NCBI GenBank assembly: GCA_024970065.1
Contig: CP103908.1
Span: 1,116,001-1,180,000 of the forward strand
DNA length: 64,000 bases
Direction of reading: 5' to 3'
Source of the DNA: Pediococcus acidilactici
Lineage (GTDB): Bacteria; Bacillota; Bacilli; Lactobacillales; Lactobacillaceae
This document shows positions 20,749 through 30,281 of this stretch, in pieces (position 1 is the first letter of the stretch; every line of letters starts with the position of its first letter). Under the pieces are notes generated by a model. That model had not been told where the DNA came from, did not search any database, and saw only the letters and a list, made by a program, of their open reading frames with translations. The translations under genes and the position numbers were made by a program.

Positions 20749-22821
20749 TTATTTAACCATTACCTTAGTTAAGTCTCCAACACGTAAAACTAGGTTTGCC
20801 AAACGGCTCATCATGTTTAAGCGGTTAGCTTTAATTTTTGCATCCTTGTCCATTACCATGGTAGCGTCAAAATATTCGGTAATTGCTGGCGTTAAACTAG
20901 TCAATCCCTTAAAGAAGGTGGCCATATCTGCATCATTCATTGCTTCAATCTTAGTGATTAAGTCAAAGAGCTTACCTTCAGTTTCGTTATTGAACAATTG
21001 TGGATCAACCGTTAAGTCACCATCTGCAGCATTTTTGGTAGCAATTCGCTGTACACGAGTTAATGCTTCAATCTCATCTTTGAAGGAATCTGCAGACTTC
21101 GCACTTGTTAGTACTTCAGCAGCCGCAATGATTGTCGTTACGTTATGTTGACTTCCCGCAAGCACGGCGTCTTCGATATCATAGCTCACCGATTGATGGT
21201 CAAGATATTGCTTAATGCGATCGTTGAAGAATTCCACTACTTCGGCAAAGTTTTGATCTACGTCTACCCCAAAGCTAGTTTGATCGTCCGTCAATGCTTG
21301 CTTAACGGCCCCTTCAAATGCATTTAAATCTAATGACCAGTTCCGTTGGGCGAGAATTCGAACAATTCCGTATGCGTGACGACGTAAAGCGTACGGGTCG
21401 TTTGAACCGCTTGGAATCATCCCTGCACTAAAGAAGCTGAAAATATTGTCAAACTTGTCTGCTAGGGCCAACACTGCCCCAACGGTGCTTTCAGGAAGCT
21501 CGCCTTCCGCACTATTTGGCATGTAGTGTTCCCGAATAGCTTGGGCTACGGCTGGTTTTTCACCCTTTAGTAAGGCGTATTTTTCACCCATTACTCCTTG
21601 TAATTCAGGGAACTCTCCTACCATCCCGGTAACCAAGTCAAACTTGTAAATTGCAGCAGCCCGTTGCAGGTCTTCCGCTACGACCGTATCCAAGTTAAGC
21701 ATTTTAGCAATTACCTGAGTAATCGAACCGACCCGCGCCATTTTTTCCGCCATGGTTCCGATCTTATCGTGGAAACTAACTTTTTTAAGCCGATCAACGT
21801 AGTAATCAATCGAATTCTTTTGGTCTTCGTCATAGAAGAAGGCGGCATCTTCAAGTCGGGCAGTTAAAACCTTTTCGTTTCCGCGAACAACGTTTTCTAA
21901 ATATTCTTTGTTACCGTTCCGAACGGAGATAAAGTTTGGCAATAGCTTGCCATCGTGATCCCGTACGAAGAAGAACCGTTGGTGGTCCCGCATGGAAGTA
22001 ATCAATACTTCTTCAGGAATTGCCAAGTACTTAGGATCAAATTTCCCGCTAAATGCCGTTGGCCATTCCACTAGATTATTTACTTCCTCTAGCAAGTCCG
22101 GATTAGGCGTTACTTCCCAGTTTTCTTTTTGAGCAATTGCTTGAATTTGTTCCCGAATCAATGCCTTCCGCTTTTGCGCGTCAACAATCACAAATTCGTC
22201 TTGTAATTTTTCTTCGTATTCGCTTGAGTTAGCCAATTCAACGGCTTTACCTAAGAAACGATGACCTTGACTTTCTCTTCCCGCGGGAACGTCCAAAATT
22301 TGGAAAGGCAGCACTTCTTCATCCAAAATGGAAACCAGCCAACGAATTGGTCTTACAAACTTAAAGTCGTAATTTGCCCACTTCATCATGGTTGGAAAAT
22401 TCAAAGATTCCACCACGTCCTTAATACCAGGCAAAATTTCTTTGGTAGTCTTCCCTTGGATTAACTTGTGGACGTAAACGTATTCCGTACCCTTAATAGT
22501 TTTGAAGGTGATATCATCCACCGTCAGACCTTGTCCTCTAGTAAAACCAATTGCTGCTTTAGTCCAGTTGCCGTCTGCATCTTGGGCAATCTTTCGAGCC
22601 GGTCCCTTAGCGTCTTCTTCAATATCTGGTTGCCGATCTCCAAGTCCGTTAATCCGAATTGCTAGACGACGAGGCGTAGAGAATTGCTCAATTGAATCGT
22701 AACTAAGCCGGTTTTCCTTCAAAAATTTAGCAACTTTTTGCGCTAGCTGTTGAATGCTTGGCGTCACCACGTGCGCAGGGATTTCTTCCAAACCAATTTC
22801 TAATAAATAACTGTGAGCCAT
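20749..22821 (-). CDS. glyS: Glycyl-tRNA synthetase beta subunit
   Basis: The beta subunit of the bacterial alpha2beta2 GlyRS, which binds tRNA. The 690-residue product begins with the family motif LLEIGLEEIPAHVV, has the FPTMMKWANYDFKFVRPIRW segment and a C-terminal anticodon-binding region. Its ATG overlaps the glyQ stop (TAATG), so both subunits are made together. The T-box upstream of glyQ controls both. Confidence 0.97.
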   Translation of the reverse strand: MAHSYLLEIGLEEIPAHVVTPSIQQLAQKVAKFLKENRLSYDSIEQFSTPRRLAIRINGLGDRQPDIEEDAKGPARKIAQDADGNWTKAAIGFTRGQGLTVDDITFKTIKGTEYVYVHKLIQGKTTKEILPGIKDVVESLNFPTMMKWANYDFKFVRPIRWLVSILDEEVLPFQILDVPAGRESQGHRFLGKAVELANSSEYEEKLQDEFVIVDAQKRKALIREQIQAIAQKENWEVTPNPDLLEEVNNLVEWPTAFSGKFDPKYLAIPEEVLITSMRDHQRFFFVRDHDGKLLPNFISVRNGNKEYLENVVRGNEKVLTARLEDAAFFYDEDQKNSIDYYVDRLKKVSFHDKIGTMAEKMARVGSITQVIAKMLNLDTVVAEDLQRAAAIYKFDLVTGMVGEFPELQGVMGEKYALLKGEKPAVAQAIREHYMPNSAEGELPESTVGAVLALADKFDNIFSFFSAGMIPSGSNDPYALRRHAYGIVRILAQRNWSLDLNAFEGAVKQALTDDQTSFGVDVDQNFAEVVEFFNDRIKQYLDHQSVSYDIEDAVLAGSQHNVTTIIAAAEVLTSAKSADSFKDEIEALTRVQRIATKNAADGDLTVDPQLFNNETEGKLFDLITKIEAMNDADMATFFKGLTSLTPAITEYFDATMVMDKDAKIKANRLNMMSRLANLVLRVGDLTKVMVK

Positions 22822-23720
22822 TATTTTGCCTCCTTGTCGTCATTTTTCAATAATGGGAAACCAAGTTTTTCCCGTTCTTCGACGAATGCTCGAGCTACTT
22901 TACGAGCCATGTTCCGAATCCGAGATAGGAATCCTGCTCGCTCAGTAACTGAAACCGTGCCCCGGGCATCGAGTAAGTTAAAGGTGTGGCTACATTTCAA
23001 AATGTAGTCGTAAGCCGGGTGTACGAGTCCTTTTTCAATTAAACGGTTAGCTTCAGCTTCAAAATCGTTAAACATCGTTTCGAGCATTGCTTGGTTGGAC
23101 TCTTCAAACGAGTACTTGGAGTGCTCGTATTCCGGTTCTTTAAAAATATCGCCGTATGAAACGCCATTTCCCCACTCTAAATCAAAAACTGACTCAACGT
23201 CTTGGATATAGGAGGATAGCCGTTCTAGTCCGTAAGTTACTTCACTAGTAACTGGGTGTACTTCGAGGCCCCCAACTTGTTGGAAGTACGTAAATTGGGT
23301 AACTTCCATCCCATCAAGCCAAACTTCCCAACCAACACCAGCACAGCCCATGGAAGGATTTTCCCAGTTATCTTCTACAAACCGAATGTCGTGTTCTAAC
23401 GGGTCAATTCCCAAAGCCTTTAAACTGCCCAGATAAAGCTCTTGAATATTTTCTGGGGACGGCTTCATCACTACTTGGAATTGATGATGTTGGTAAAGCC
23501 GGTTAGGGTTTTCCCCGTAACGGCCATCTGCTGGACGCCGAGATGGTTCTACATAAGCTGCGTTCCATGGTTCAGGACCAATCGCCCGCAAAAAAGTATA
23601 GGGACTCATCGTTCCCGCACCCTTTTCAGTATCGTAGGCTTCCATCAACATGCAGCCTTGATCTGCCCAATATTTTTGTAAAGTTAAAATAATTTCTTGG
23701 ACCGAAAGCTTCTTATTCAT
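22821..23720 (-). CDS. glyQ: Glycyl-tRNA synthetase alpha subunit
   Basis: The catalytic alpha subunit of GlyRS, charging tRNA-Gly. The 299-residue protein shows the expected class II motifs, including [31 protein letters not shown] and [21 protein letters not shown] strong AAAGGAGG precedes the ATG. Expression is controlled by the T-box leader at 23745-23968. Confidence 0.97.
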   Translation of the reverse strand: MNKKLSVQEIILTLQKYWADQGCMLMEAYDTEKGAGTMSPYTFLRAIGPEPWNAAYVEPSRRPADGRYGENPNRLYQHHQFQVVMKPSPENIQELYLGSLKALGIDPLEHDIRFVEDNWENPSMGCAGVGWEVWLDGMEVTQFTYFQQVGGLEVHPVTSEVTYGLERLSSYIQDVESVFDLEWGNGVSYGDIFKEPEYEHSKYSFEESNQAMLETMFNDFEAEANRLIEKGLVHPAYDYILKCSHTFNLLDARGTVSVTERAGFLSRIRNMARKVARAFVEEREKLGFPLLKNDDKEAK

Positions 23721-23744
23721 AAGTTCCTCCTTTAAATTTTACGG

Positions 23745-23968
23745 ACAAAAAAAGCCCCTACGTAGCATAAAATACACTACGTAGGGACGATGTTTATCGC
23801 GGTTCCACCCTACTTCCGGCAAACAATTCTACCGGCAGCTTAAATATTTAATCTCTTAAGGACTCCAAATGCCCCACGGAACCGCTCCTAACCAGCTTTC
23901 ACTACCCTGGTCTCGCTAATAGTACGGAAAATCCGCTTTGTTCTTCACTGTCCGATTTAACAGAGATA
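23745..23968 (-). promoter_or_regulatory. Glycine T-box riboswitch of glyQS
   Basis: The T-box sequence AGGGTGGAACCGCG lies at 23798-23811 on the minus strand and a terminator with 10-bp arms CCCTACGTAG/CTACGTAGGG and seven T residues at 23747-23786. Stem I has a base pairing GGAC/GTCC, a kink-turn-like AGTGAAGA, and on its 3' side GGGGCA, in which GGC (23871-23873) is a Gly specifier codon. Uncharged tRNA-Gly should pair and stabilise the antiterminator. Confidence 0.93.
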
Positions 23969-23997
23969 ATAATAAAAAACTTTTAATTGGTTGTCAA
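23969..23997 (-). promoter_or_regulatory. Promoter of the glyQS T-box transcript
   Basis: TTGACA (23992-23997) and TATTAT (23969-23974) are separated by 17 bases directly before the T-box leader. Confidence 0.85.
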
Positions 23998-24002
23998 TAT
24001 AA

Positions 24003-24764
24003 TTAATGCGCCCAATTTTGCATTTGATCAATAAAATGGCGACTTTTAAGGTTAATCCCCACCTGATCTTGGTAAATCCGTTCAGTTAACTGCCAAATTT
24101 CTCGCTTAGTTTCCGGTGAAACCGAAATCTGTCCTAATTTAAAAATACTAACTAAACTTAAAATAGCCATGGTCTTTGCAGCTTTAGGGCTGAGATGCCA
24201 CCGATGTTCGTCCAAATGCCAGTGATTCTGACAAAGCATCCCGCCACGCGACTCTGAATAATCTAATGCCAAATCGCGACGTCCACAAACTACGCAGTGA
24301 TCCCAAACGATTGCAATCCCAAAGGAATTCAGTAATTGGATTTGAATTAAATCGGTAACCACTTCCGCATCGTTGCCAACGTCGATTAAAGTTAGCGCCC
24401 GCGCTAACCGGTCAAACCAAGCTTCAATCTTAAAATTATCGTCAAATGCAGCATCTACCAAATTTAATAAAAAAGTGGCGTAGGCATTTAATTCAATGTC
24501 TTGAAAAATATTTTCAAACTGTTTCACGTCTAAGGCGGCGTTAATATACGACAGCCCGTTGCTTCGGATTAACCCCGAATAACGACCATGGGTAAACGGC
24601 AAAATTGCCGAACGCAACTTAAAATCCTTCTTTTTGGCATTCTTGATGAAAAACATCCGTTTACCATATTCTCTGGTAAGAAATTTAACCAACAAATCGT
24701 TTTCTCGGTGATTTTTGGCAAACATCACCATGCCAGTAAAGTCCGCGTTCACCAATTGGCTCAT
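24003..24764 (-). CDS. recO: DNA repair protein RecO
   Basis: RecO helps load RecA onto SSB-coated DNA in the RecFOR pathway. The 253-residue protein has the N-terminal OB fold (FTGMVMFAKNHRENDLLVKF) and a C-terminal helical domain with a zinc-ribbon-like motif CVVCGRRD followed by CQNH. It starts three bases after era, in the conserved era-recO order. Confidence 0.93.
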   Translation of the reverse strand: MSQLVNADFTGMVMFAKNHRENDLLVKFLTREYGKRMFFIKNAKKKDFKLRSAILPFTHGRYSGLIRSNGLSYINAALDVKQFENIFQDIELNAYATFLLNLVDAAFDDNFKIEAWFDRLARALTLIDVGNDAEVVTDLIQIQLLNSFGIAIVWDHCVVCGRRDLALDYSESRGGMLCQNHWHLDEHRWHLSPKAAKTMAILSLVSIFKLGQISVSPETKREIWQLTERIYQDQVGINLKSRHFIDQMQNWAH

Positions 24765-24766
24765 AT

Positions 24767-25687
24767 TTAATATTCGTCCTTTTTATAACCGAAGGATTGC
24801 AAAATTCCTTGTTTATCGCGCCATCCTTCAGAAACTTTGACCCATAGTTCAAGATAAACCCGGCTACCTAGTAAATGTTCAATGTCCACTCGCGCCCGGC
24901 TGCCAATTTCTTTTAGCATCCGACCGCCCTTACCAATAATAATCCCCTTTTGGGTTGGTCGGTCAACGATAATCGTGGCACTGATGTCAACGAGATCGTC
25001 TTTTCCAGTTTTCATCGACTCAATGACTACCGCTACAGAATGTGGAACTTCCTGCCGCGTTAGCTGCAACACCTTTTCCCGGATCAATTCGGAAACTACG
25101 AACCGTTCGGGATGGTCGGTAACTTGGTCGCTTGGGTAATATTGCGGGCCTTCGGGCATTTGTTTACTTAACGTTGCCAGCAGTTCGTTAACGTTATTAC
25201 CTTGTAAAGCAGAGATTGGGAAAACTTCGGTCCAATCTAAAGCGTCCCGGTATGAATCAACAATTGGCAACAGTTCGTCAGGATGAACGAGGTCAATTTT
25301 ATTAATCACCAAGTAAATTGGGCGGTCCTTAATTTTCTTCAAGCGCTCGATAATGTAGTTATCCCCGGCACCCCGTTTTTGGTCCGCGTTAACCATAAAC
25401 ATAACCGCATCAACTTCGTTTAACGAAGAAATTGCCGATTGTACCATAAAGTCCCCTAATTTATTGTGAGCTTTATGAATACCTGGCGTATCAATAAAGA
25501 CAATCTGTTCACGGTCCGTAGTGTAGATACCTTGTATCTTGTTCCGGGTGGTTTGTGGCACGTCGCTCATAATTGCAACCTTTTGACCAACAACGTAGTT
25601 CAAAAAGGTCGATTTACCAACGTTAGGTCGTCCAACGATGGCTACAAAACCCGAATGAAAAGCTTGTTTATTTTCTTCCATAATCAC
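24767..25687 (-). CDS. era: GTPase Era
   Basis: Era binds the 3' end of 16S rRNA and assists 30S assembly. Motifs are G1 GRPNVGKS, G2/G3 TTRNK and DTPG, G4 NKID, and the C-terminal KH domain with [15 protein letters not shown]. The reading frame begins with GTG ATT ATG; AAGGAAA is eight bases from the GTG and 14 from the ATG at 25681, so either start is possible (306 or 304 residues). It is part of phoH-ybeY-dgkA-era-recO. Confidence 0.95.
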   Translation of the reverse strand: MIMEENKQAFHSGFVAIVGRPNVGKSTFLNYVVGQKVAIMSDVPQTTRNKIQGIYTTDREQIVFIDTPGIHKAHNKLGDFMVQSAISSLNEVDAVMFMVNADQKRGAGDNYIIERLKKIKDRPIYLVINKIDLVHPDELLPIVDSYRDALDWTEVFPISALQGNNVNELLATLSKQMPEGPQYYPSDQVTDHPERFVVSELIREKVLQLTRQEVPHSVAVVIESMKTGKDDLVDISATIIVDRPTQKGIIIGKGGRMLKEIGSRARVDIEHLLGSRVYLELWVKVSEGWRDKQGILQSFGYKKDEY

Positions 25688-25705
25688 GATTCCGTTTCCT
25701 TAGTT

Positions 25706-26095
25706 TTAAAAAAAGTGGTGAGCAAAGACTAGTAATCCAATCAAAATGGTAAAAACAGCAGTTAATAAAACGGCTGCTGACGCAGCATCCTTAGCCTGTT
25801 TGACTAAGAACTGGTACTTACCATTACAGGTAAAATCTGCAAGTCGCTCAATTGCTGAATTAAAGGCTTCCGCCACAAACATTGCCCCGATACAAACCAC
25901 GATCGCAATCCATTCCATCAGTGATAGATGCACTGCTAAACCACATCCCACCACTAATATTGCAATTACACAGTGGTAGCGAAAGTTGCGTTCACGCAAA
26001 AAAATATCTTTAACCCCGTACATTGCGTGGGCAACCGACTGAATTAACGAGCGATTCTTCTCGGTTTGGCGTTTATCTTTCAAGACCATAAGCAC
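25706..26095 (-). CDS. dgkA: Undecaprenol/diacylglycerol kinase
   Basis: A 129-residue integral membrane kinase of the DgkA family. In Gram-positives these enzymes phosphorylate undecaprenol to feed the carrier-lipid pool. It shows the amphipathic start, the conserved ERNFRYH motif and AEAFNSAIERLADF with the catalytic Glu, and three membrane segments. The GTG start overlaps the end of ybeY by 23 bases; an ATG two codons further is an alternative. Confidence 0.92.
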   Translation of the reverse strand: MLMVLKDKRQTEKNRSLIQSVAHAMYGVKDIFLRERNFRYHCVIAILVVGCGLAVHLSLMEWIAIVVCIGAMFVAEAFNSAIERLADFTCNGKYQFLVKQAKDAASAAVLLTAVFTILIGLLVFAHHFF

Positions 26096-26543
26096 TCATA
26101 ATCTCTTTTTGGAGTGGGAACATCTTTTCTTGGTCTTCTTTCTTCATGTGGTCATAACCGTTAAGGTGCAAAAACCCATGTACGCATAAAAAGCCCAGTT
26201 CCCGTTCGTAAGAGTGACCTAGAAATTCAGCCTGTTCAGCAACTTTATCAACCGAAATCATTAAATCGCCAATATTATCCGGAATTTCTTCCGCCATCTC
26301 AGGGTCCATAATGATATCTTCATCTTCGTCGTTAATCGCAAAACTAATTACGTCCGTGGGGCGGTCCACATTACGATATTCACGATTAATTTTTTGAATT
26401 TCATCATTATGCATTAAAGTGACTGAAATTTCAGTGGCCACGTCTAGTTTCAAATAATTTCCAGCAAAGTCTAAAATGTTCGCAATTAAATCCAAATGTT
26501 GTTGGGGTACTTCTTCAGTATGATCAAATATTTGAATATCCAT
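26073..26543 (-). CDS. ybeY: Endoribonuclease YbeY
   Basis: YbeY is a metal-dependent RNase acting in 16S rRNA maturation and ribosome quality control. The zinc motif HGFLHLNGYDH is intact near residue 124, and the family segment NREYRNVDRPTDVISFA is present. The start at 26543 (MDIQIFD, 156 residues) follows AAAGGA at eight bases; an adjacent ATG at 26546 is possible. It begins two to five bases after phoH ends. Confidence 0.93.
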   Translation of the reverse strand: MDIQIFDHTEEVPQQHLDLIANILDFAGNYLKLDVATEISVTLMHNDEIQKINREYRNVDRPTDVISFAINDEDEDIIMDPEMAEEIPDNIGDLMISVDKVAEQAEFLGHSYERELGFLCVHGFLHLNGYDHMKKEDQEKMFPLQKEIMSAYGLER

Positions 26544-26547
26544 CATA

Positions 26548-27516
26548 TTATCCTTTCGCTTCTTTTTCGTCGTAAGCTTTAACAATCTTCGCAACAACGG
26601 GGTGGCGAATAACATCGTTGGCGGTAAAGTTAACGAAAGCCACCTTATTAACGTTGCTTAATACAACTTGCGCTTCCTTCAACCCGCTCCGGGTTCCCCG
26701 TGGTAGGTCGATTTGGGTCACATCCCCGTTAACAATCATCTTAGAGCCGAATCCCAAACGGGTTAAGAACATTTTCATTTGTTGATTAGTGGTATTTTGC
26801 GCTTCATCAAGGATTACAAATGCGTTATCCAAGGTCCGTCCACGCATGTAAGCTAGTGGAGCAATTTCAATCACTCCCCGATCTAATAGCCGGGTGGTGT
26901 GCTCTGCTCCAATAATTTGGTATAACGCGTCATAAACCGGTCTGAGGTACGGATCGACCTTTTCCTTCAAATCACCTGGCAAAAAGCCCAGGCTTTCGCC
27001 GGCTTCCACAGCTGGCCGGGTTAAAATAATTCGTTCAACGTCGCCCCGTTTTAAGGCTGCAACGGCCATAACCACCGCTAAATAAGTTTTACCAGTCCCG
27101 GCTGGACCAATCCCAAAGGTGACGTCGTTATTTTTGACCGATTCCACATATTGTCGTTGTCCAAAATTTTTGATTCGAACTGGCTTACCCTTTGCATCTT
27201 TAATCAAAACGGTGGAATAAAGTTCCGGAAGGTAACTTAACGTACCTTTTTCAGCCATCTTCATAGCGCTAACGAAATCGGTGCTGCTAAGTTGCACCCC
27301 GGTTTTTAACACTTGAACCAGCGTTTTCAAAATTGCAATGGTTTGTTCAACATTGGCTTGCGCTCCCTTTACGGTAATACGTTCGCCAAAGGGAAGCACC
27401 TTCACATTCATTCCTTCTTCAATAATCGGTACAAAGCGCTCCTGATTGCCAAGCAGCGACATTTCTATATTTGGATCTGATAATATGAGATTCTTTTCGA
27501 ACAACTCTTCAGACAC
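26548..27516 (-). CDS. phoH: PhoH-family ATPase
   Basis: A 322-residue PhoH-like P-loop protein with Walker A GPAGTGKTYLAV and Walker B FVILDEAQNT, and an N-terminal KH-like RNA-binding segment (VKVLPFGERITVKGAQ). Proteins of this family are linked to RNA metabolism. The start is GTG at 27516, with GGAAGG five bases upstream. It is first in the phoH-ybeY-dgkA-era-recO run. Confidence 0.92.
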   Translation of the reverse strand: MSEELFEKNLILSDPNIEMSLLGNQERFVPIIEEGMNVKVLPFGERITVKGAQANVEQTIAILKTLVQVLKTGVQLSSTDFVSAMKMAEKGTLSYLPELYSTVLIKDAKGKPVRIKNFGQRQYVESVKNNDVTFGIGPAGTGKTYLAVVMAVAALKRGDVERIILTRPAVEAGESLGFLPGDLKEKVDPYLRPVYDALYQIIGAEHTTRLLDRGVIEIAPLAYMRGRTLDNAFVILDEAQNTTNQQMKMFLTRLGFGSKMIVNGDVTQIDLPRGTRSGLKEAQVVLSNVNKVAFVNFTANDVIRHPVVAKIVKAYDEKEAKG

Positions 27517-27527
27517 GTTACCTTCCC

Positions 27528-27971
27528 CTAACCTAAGGTATTTTTTACAATTTCATTAACTTTGGCACCGTCTGCCTTACCCTTTACTTTAGGCATCAAT
27601 GTCGACATTACTTTTCCAAAATCTGCCTTAGAAGTTGCCCCGGTCTCTTCAATTACTTGGTTGATGATTTCTTGTAATTCGTCATCACTTAGTTGTTTAG
27701 GCATGTATTTTTCAACAACCTTCAATTCAGCTTCCGTTTCCTTTACAAGATCATCGCGATTACCCTTTTTAAATTCCGCAATGGAATCTTTCCGTTGCTT
27801 GTAAGCGCGGTTAATTACCGTTGCAAAATCGTCTTCAGTTAATTCGTGACCAACCCGGCCCTGTTCATTTAGAAGTTCTGACTTGATCATCCGAATTACA
27901 CTTAAGCTTAATTTATCGTGGGCCTTCATGGCTGCTTTTAAATCGTCGTTAATTTGTTTTGTAAAATCCAT
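27528..27971 (-). CDS. GatB/YqeY-domain protein
   Basis: A 147-residue helical YqeY protein, related to the tRNA-binding tail of GatB. Recognisable segments are KAAMKAHDKLSLSVIRMI and KADFGKVMSTLMPKVKG. The start at 27971 (MDFTKQI) is chosen because AGGAG stands seven bases upstream. It follows rpsU, as in many Firmicutes, but a terminator lies between, so it may be expressed by read-through. Confidence 0.9.
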   Translation of the reverse strand: MDFTKQINDDLKAAMKAHDKLSLSVIRMIKSELLNEQGRVGHELTEDDFATVINRAYKQRKDSIAEFKKGNRDDLVKETEAELKVVEKYMPKQLSDDELQEIINQVIEETGATSKADFGKVMSTLMPKVKGKADGAKVNEIVKNTLG

Positions 27972-27993
27972 TTTAATTCTCCTTTTAGTATAC

Positions 27994-28019
27994 AAAAAAA
28001 GCTCCTGAAATTCAGGAGC
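27994..28019 (-). terminator. Terminator/attenuator between rpsU and yqeY
   Basis: Nine-base complementary arms (GCTCCTGAA/TTCAGGAGC) with a one-base gap are followed on the minus strand by seven T residues. It lies ten bases after rpsU. Confidence 0.85.
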
Positions 28020-28029
28020 GATGATCGGA

Positions 28030-28215
28030 TTAGAAGCGTTTTTTGTTCTTGCGCTTTCTTGCAGCTTCCGATTTCAACTTGCGTTTTACGCTAGGTTTTT
28101 CGTAAAATTCACGTTTACGATATTCTTGTAGAGTACCAGACTTTGACACCGTACGTTTAAAGCGACGAAGAGCGTCATCAAGTGACTCGTTTTTGCGAAC
28201 AACTGTTTTTGACAA
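28030..28215 (-). CDS. rpsU: 30S ribosomal protein S21
   Basis: The 61-residue S21 protein, with [20 protein letters not shown] at its N-terminus and the very basic tail RKRKNKKRF. It has a strong promoter at 28279-28307 and GGAGGGAGG before the start. It is followed by a terminator and yqeY. Confidence 0.97.
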
Positions 28216-28278
28216 TGTGATTCCCTCCCTCCGAGCTTTGAAATAACAATTCGTACTTAGTACTCATGTTTCTTAACC

Positions 28279-28307
28279 ATTATAACTGAACTAAATCATA
28301 CCGTCAA
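28279..28307 (-). promoter_or_regulatory. Promoter of rpsU
   Basis: TTGACG (28302-28307) and TATAAT (28279-28284) with 17-base spacing, about 64 bases before the rpsU start. Confidence 0.88.
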
Positions 28308-28414
28308 CAACAAATAATTAACTAGTTGCATAACAATTTGTTTATCGAAACCGTTTTCTTGCCTTTTAAAGTTATGTTACTATCATATAAAAGGACGACA
28401 GGAGCGATTTACTT

Positions 28415-29224
28415 ATGACAGAAAAAAGCCAAACTACTAACGTTTTTATTATTTCCGATTCCGTGGGTGACACCGGGGACCAAGTGGCCCGGGCCGCCGC
28501 TGCCCAATTTTTAGAGGCCCACTTGCGATTTTCGCGTTACCCCTTCACCCAGACCATCTCTTTATTAGATAGCATTTTAAAAAAAGCTGAACGGGAACAC
28601 GCAATGATCTTTTCTACCTTTGTAGACCCTAAACTTAACCGGCGCACCAAGGAATTTTGCCAAGAAAAAAATTTGAAATATTTTGACGTTTTAACCCCAG
28701 CTATCGAACTTTTTGCTGAAGAAACCGGCTTAACCTCTTCTAACACCCCTGGAAGGCGGCATTCCCTCAACGAAAATTACTTCGACAAAATTTCGGCGAT
28801 GGAGTTTGCCGTAACCTATGATGACGGCAAAGACCCTGCTGGTTTTTTAAAAGCTGATATTGTACTCCTCGGGGTTTCCCGTACTTCTAAGACACCTCTG
28901 TCGCTTTACCTTGCAAATAAGGGTTACAAGGTAGCTAATTTACCTTTAGTACCTAAAACCCAAATTCCAGAAGAAATTTGGCAGGTTGATCGTGACAAGA
29001 TCTTCGGCTTGACCACCACTAAGGAAGTGCTCAACGGCATCCGACGGCAACGAATGATTTCTTACGGATTGAATCCCGATTCTTCTTACGCCGATATGGA
29101 TAGTATCAATAAGGAACTTCAGTTTGCCGACGACCTCTTTAAAAAAATTGGCTGTCTAGTAATTAATACGGCAAATAAATCAATTGAAGAAACCGCAACG
29201 ATTATTATGGAAAGTCTGGCATAA
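28415..29224 (+). CDS. Pyruvate, phosphate dikinase regulatory protein family (DUF299)
   Basis: A 269-residue member of the bifunctional kinase/pyrophosphorylase family (PSRP/YqfL). It shows the N-terminal IISDSVGDTGDQVARA and the P-loop-like GVSRTSKTPLSLYLANKGY, then LPLVPKTQIPEEIW. Characterised members regulate PPDK or PEP synthase by ADP-dependent phosphorylation and Pi-dependent dephosphorylation. No PPDK gene lies in the window. It is divergent from rpsU; the Shine-Dalgarno is GACAGGAG, nine bases before ATG. Confidence 0.9.
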   Translation: MTEKSQTTNVFIISDSVGDTGDQVARAAAAQFLEAHLRFSRYPFTQTISLLDSILKKAEREHAMIFSTFVDPKLNRRTKEFCQEKNLKYFDVLTPAIELFAEETGLTSSNTPGRRHSLNENYFDKISAMEFAVTYDDGKDPAGFLKADIVLLGVSRTSKTPLSLYLANKGYKVANLPLVPKTQIPEEIWQVDRDKIFGLTTTKEVLNGIRRQRMISYGLNPDSSYADMDSINKELQFADDLFKKIGCLVINTANKSIEETATIIMESLA

Positions 29225-29293
29225 TTTATTTGAAACAGAATTTTAAAAAATACAGTGTATTGAAAAGCAACTCACGATAATTTTCACAATCAT

Positions 29294-29346
29294 AAAAAAG
29301 GAACTAGCCTTCTTTCAATTCGAAAGAAAACTAGTTCCTTTTTTAT
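29294..29346. terminator. Bidirectional terminator between DUF299 gene and nfo
   Basis: Arms AAAAAGGAACTAG and CTAGTTCCTTTTT, with an inner TTCTTTC/GAAAGAA helix, carry A and T tracts at both ends and serve the converging genes. Confidence 0.9.
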
Positions 29347-29388
29347 AATGGTCCATGCAAATTTAAACTTACCCGCTAAAAACAATTG

Positions 29389-30279
29389 CTACTCATGCAT
29401 AACCTTCGTTAATAAATCAGGATCAAAGTCACCAGATTTGAGCATTTGGATTTCAAGCCGGTATGGGGCGTGCTTCTTGCCATCCGGATCCTTAACTTGT
29501 GGGGTTTCCAAAATCTTTGGAACCTCCGCTAAGCGTTGATCGTGAGCAATGCGATACAAGGCTTCAAAACCAATTGTCCCGAATCCAAGGTTGGCATGTC
29601 GGTCCTTGTGACTCCCCAGTTCGTTTTTCGAGTCGTTTAAGTGGATTACTCCCAACCGTTCTAACCCAATTATTCGGTCAAATTCAGCTAGCACATCATC
29701 AAAGTGATTCTTTACGTCGTAGCCTGCATCGTTAGTATGGCATGTATCAAAGCATACCGACAATTTTTCAGCGTGGGTTACCCCGTCAATGATTTGTCGA
29801 ATTTGTTCAAAATTTGTGGCAACTTCGGTACCCTTCCCGGCCATTGTTTCTAATGCAATTTGAACTCGTTGTTCCGGCGTAATGATTTGGTTAAGACCTT
29901 CGATAATCGATGCGATCGCCGCATCCGCTCCCGCCCCGACGTGGGCTCCCGGATGGAGTACTAGTTGGCTAGCTCCCAACGCGTCTGCTCGTTGAACTTC
30001 TTCCCGTAAAAACTCAACCGCAAATTTAAAATTCGCGGGCTTTAAGGTGTTCCCTAAATTTACAATGTACGGAGCATGGATGACCGTGGCTTGAAAATTG
30101 TGTTGTTGGTAAAGCGCTCGACCTTCCGCGATTTTTAGTTCCTCAATTGGTTTACGCCGAGTATTTTGGGGTGCCCCGGTATAAATCATTAATGCGTTGG
30201 CGCCGTTGGCAACGCTAGTTTCTACGGAACCTAGAAACATTTTTTTGCCACTCATGCTTACGTGTGATCCGATGATCAT
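29389..30279 (-). CDS. nfo: Endonuclease IV
   Basis: An AP endonuclease (296 residues) that incises abasic and oxidised DNA sites in base excision repair. The TIM-barrel zinc-ligand motifs are visible: [41 protein letters not shown] and [20 protein letters not shown]. It lies three bases downstream of a teichoic acid gene and probably shares its transcript. Confidence 0.96.
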   Translation of the reverse strand: MIIGSHVSMSGKKMFLGSVETSVANGANALMIYTGAPQNTRRKPIEELKIAEGRALYQQHNFQATVIHAPYIVNLGNTLKPANFKFAVEFLREEVQRADALGASQLVLHPGAHVGAGADAAIASIIEGLNQIITPEQRVQIALETMAGKGTEVATNFEQIRQIIDGVTHAEKLSVCFDTCHTNDAGYDVKNHFDDVLAEFDRIIGLERLGVIHLNDSKNELGSHKDRHANLGFGTIGFEALYRIAHDQRLAEVPKILETPQVKDPDGKKHAPYRLEIQMLKSGDFDPDLLTKVMHE

Positions 30280-30281
30280 GG

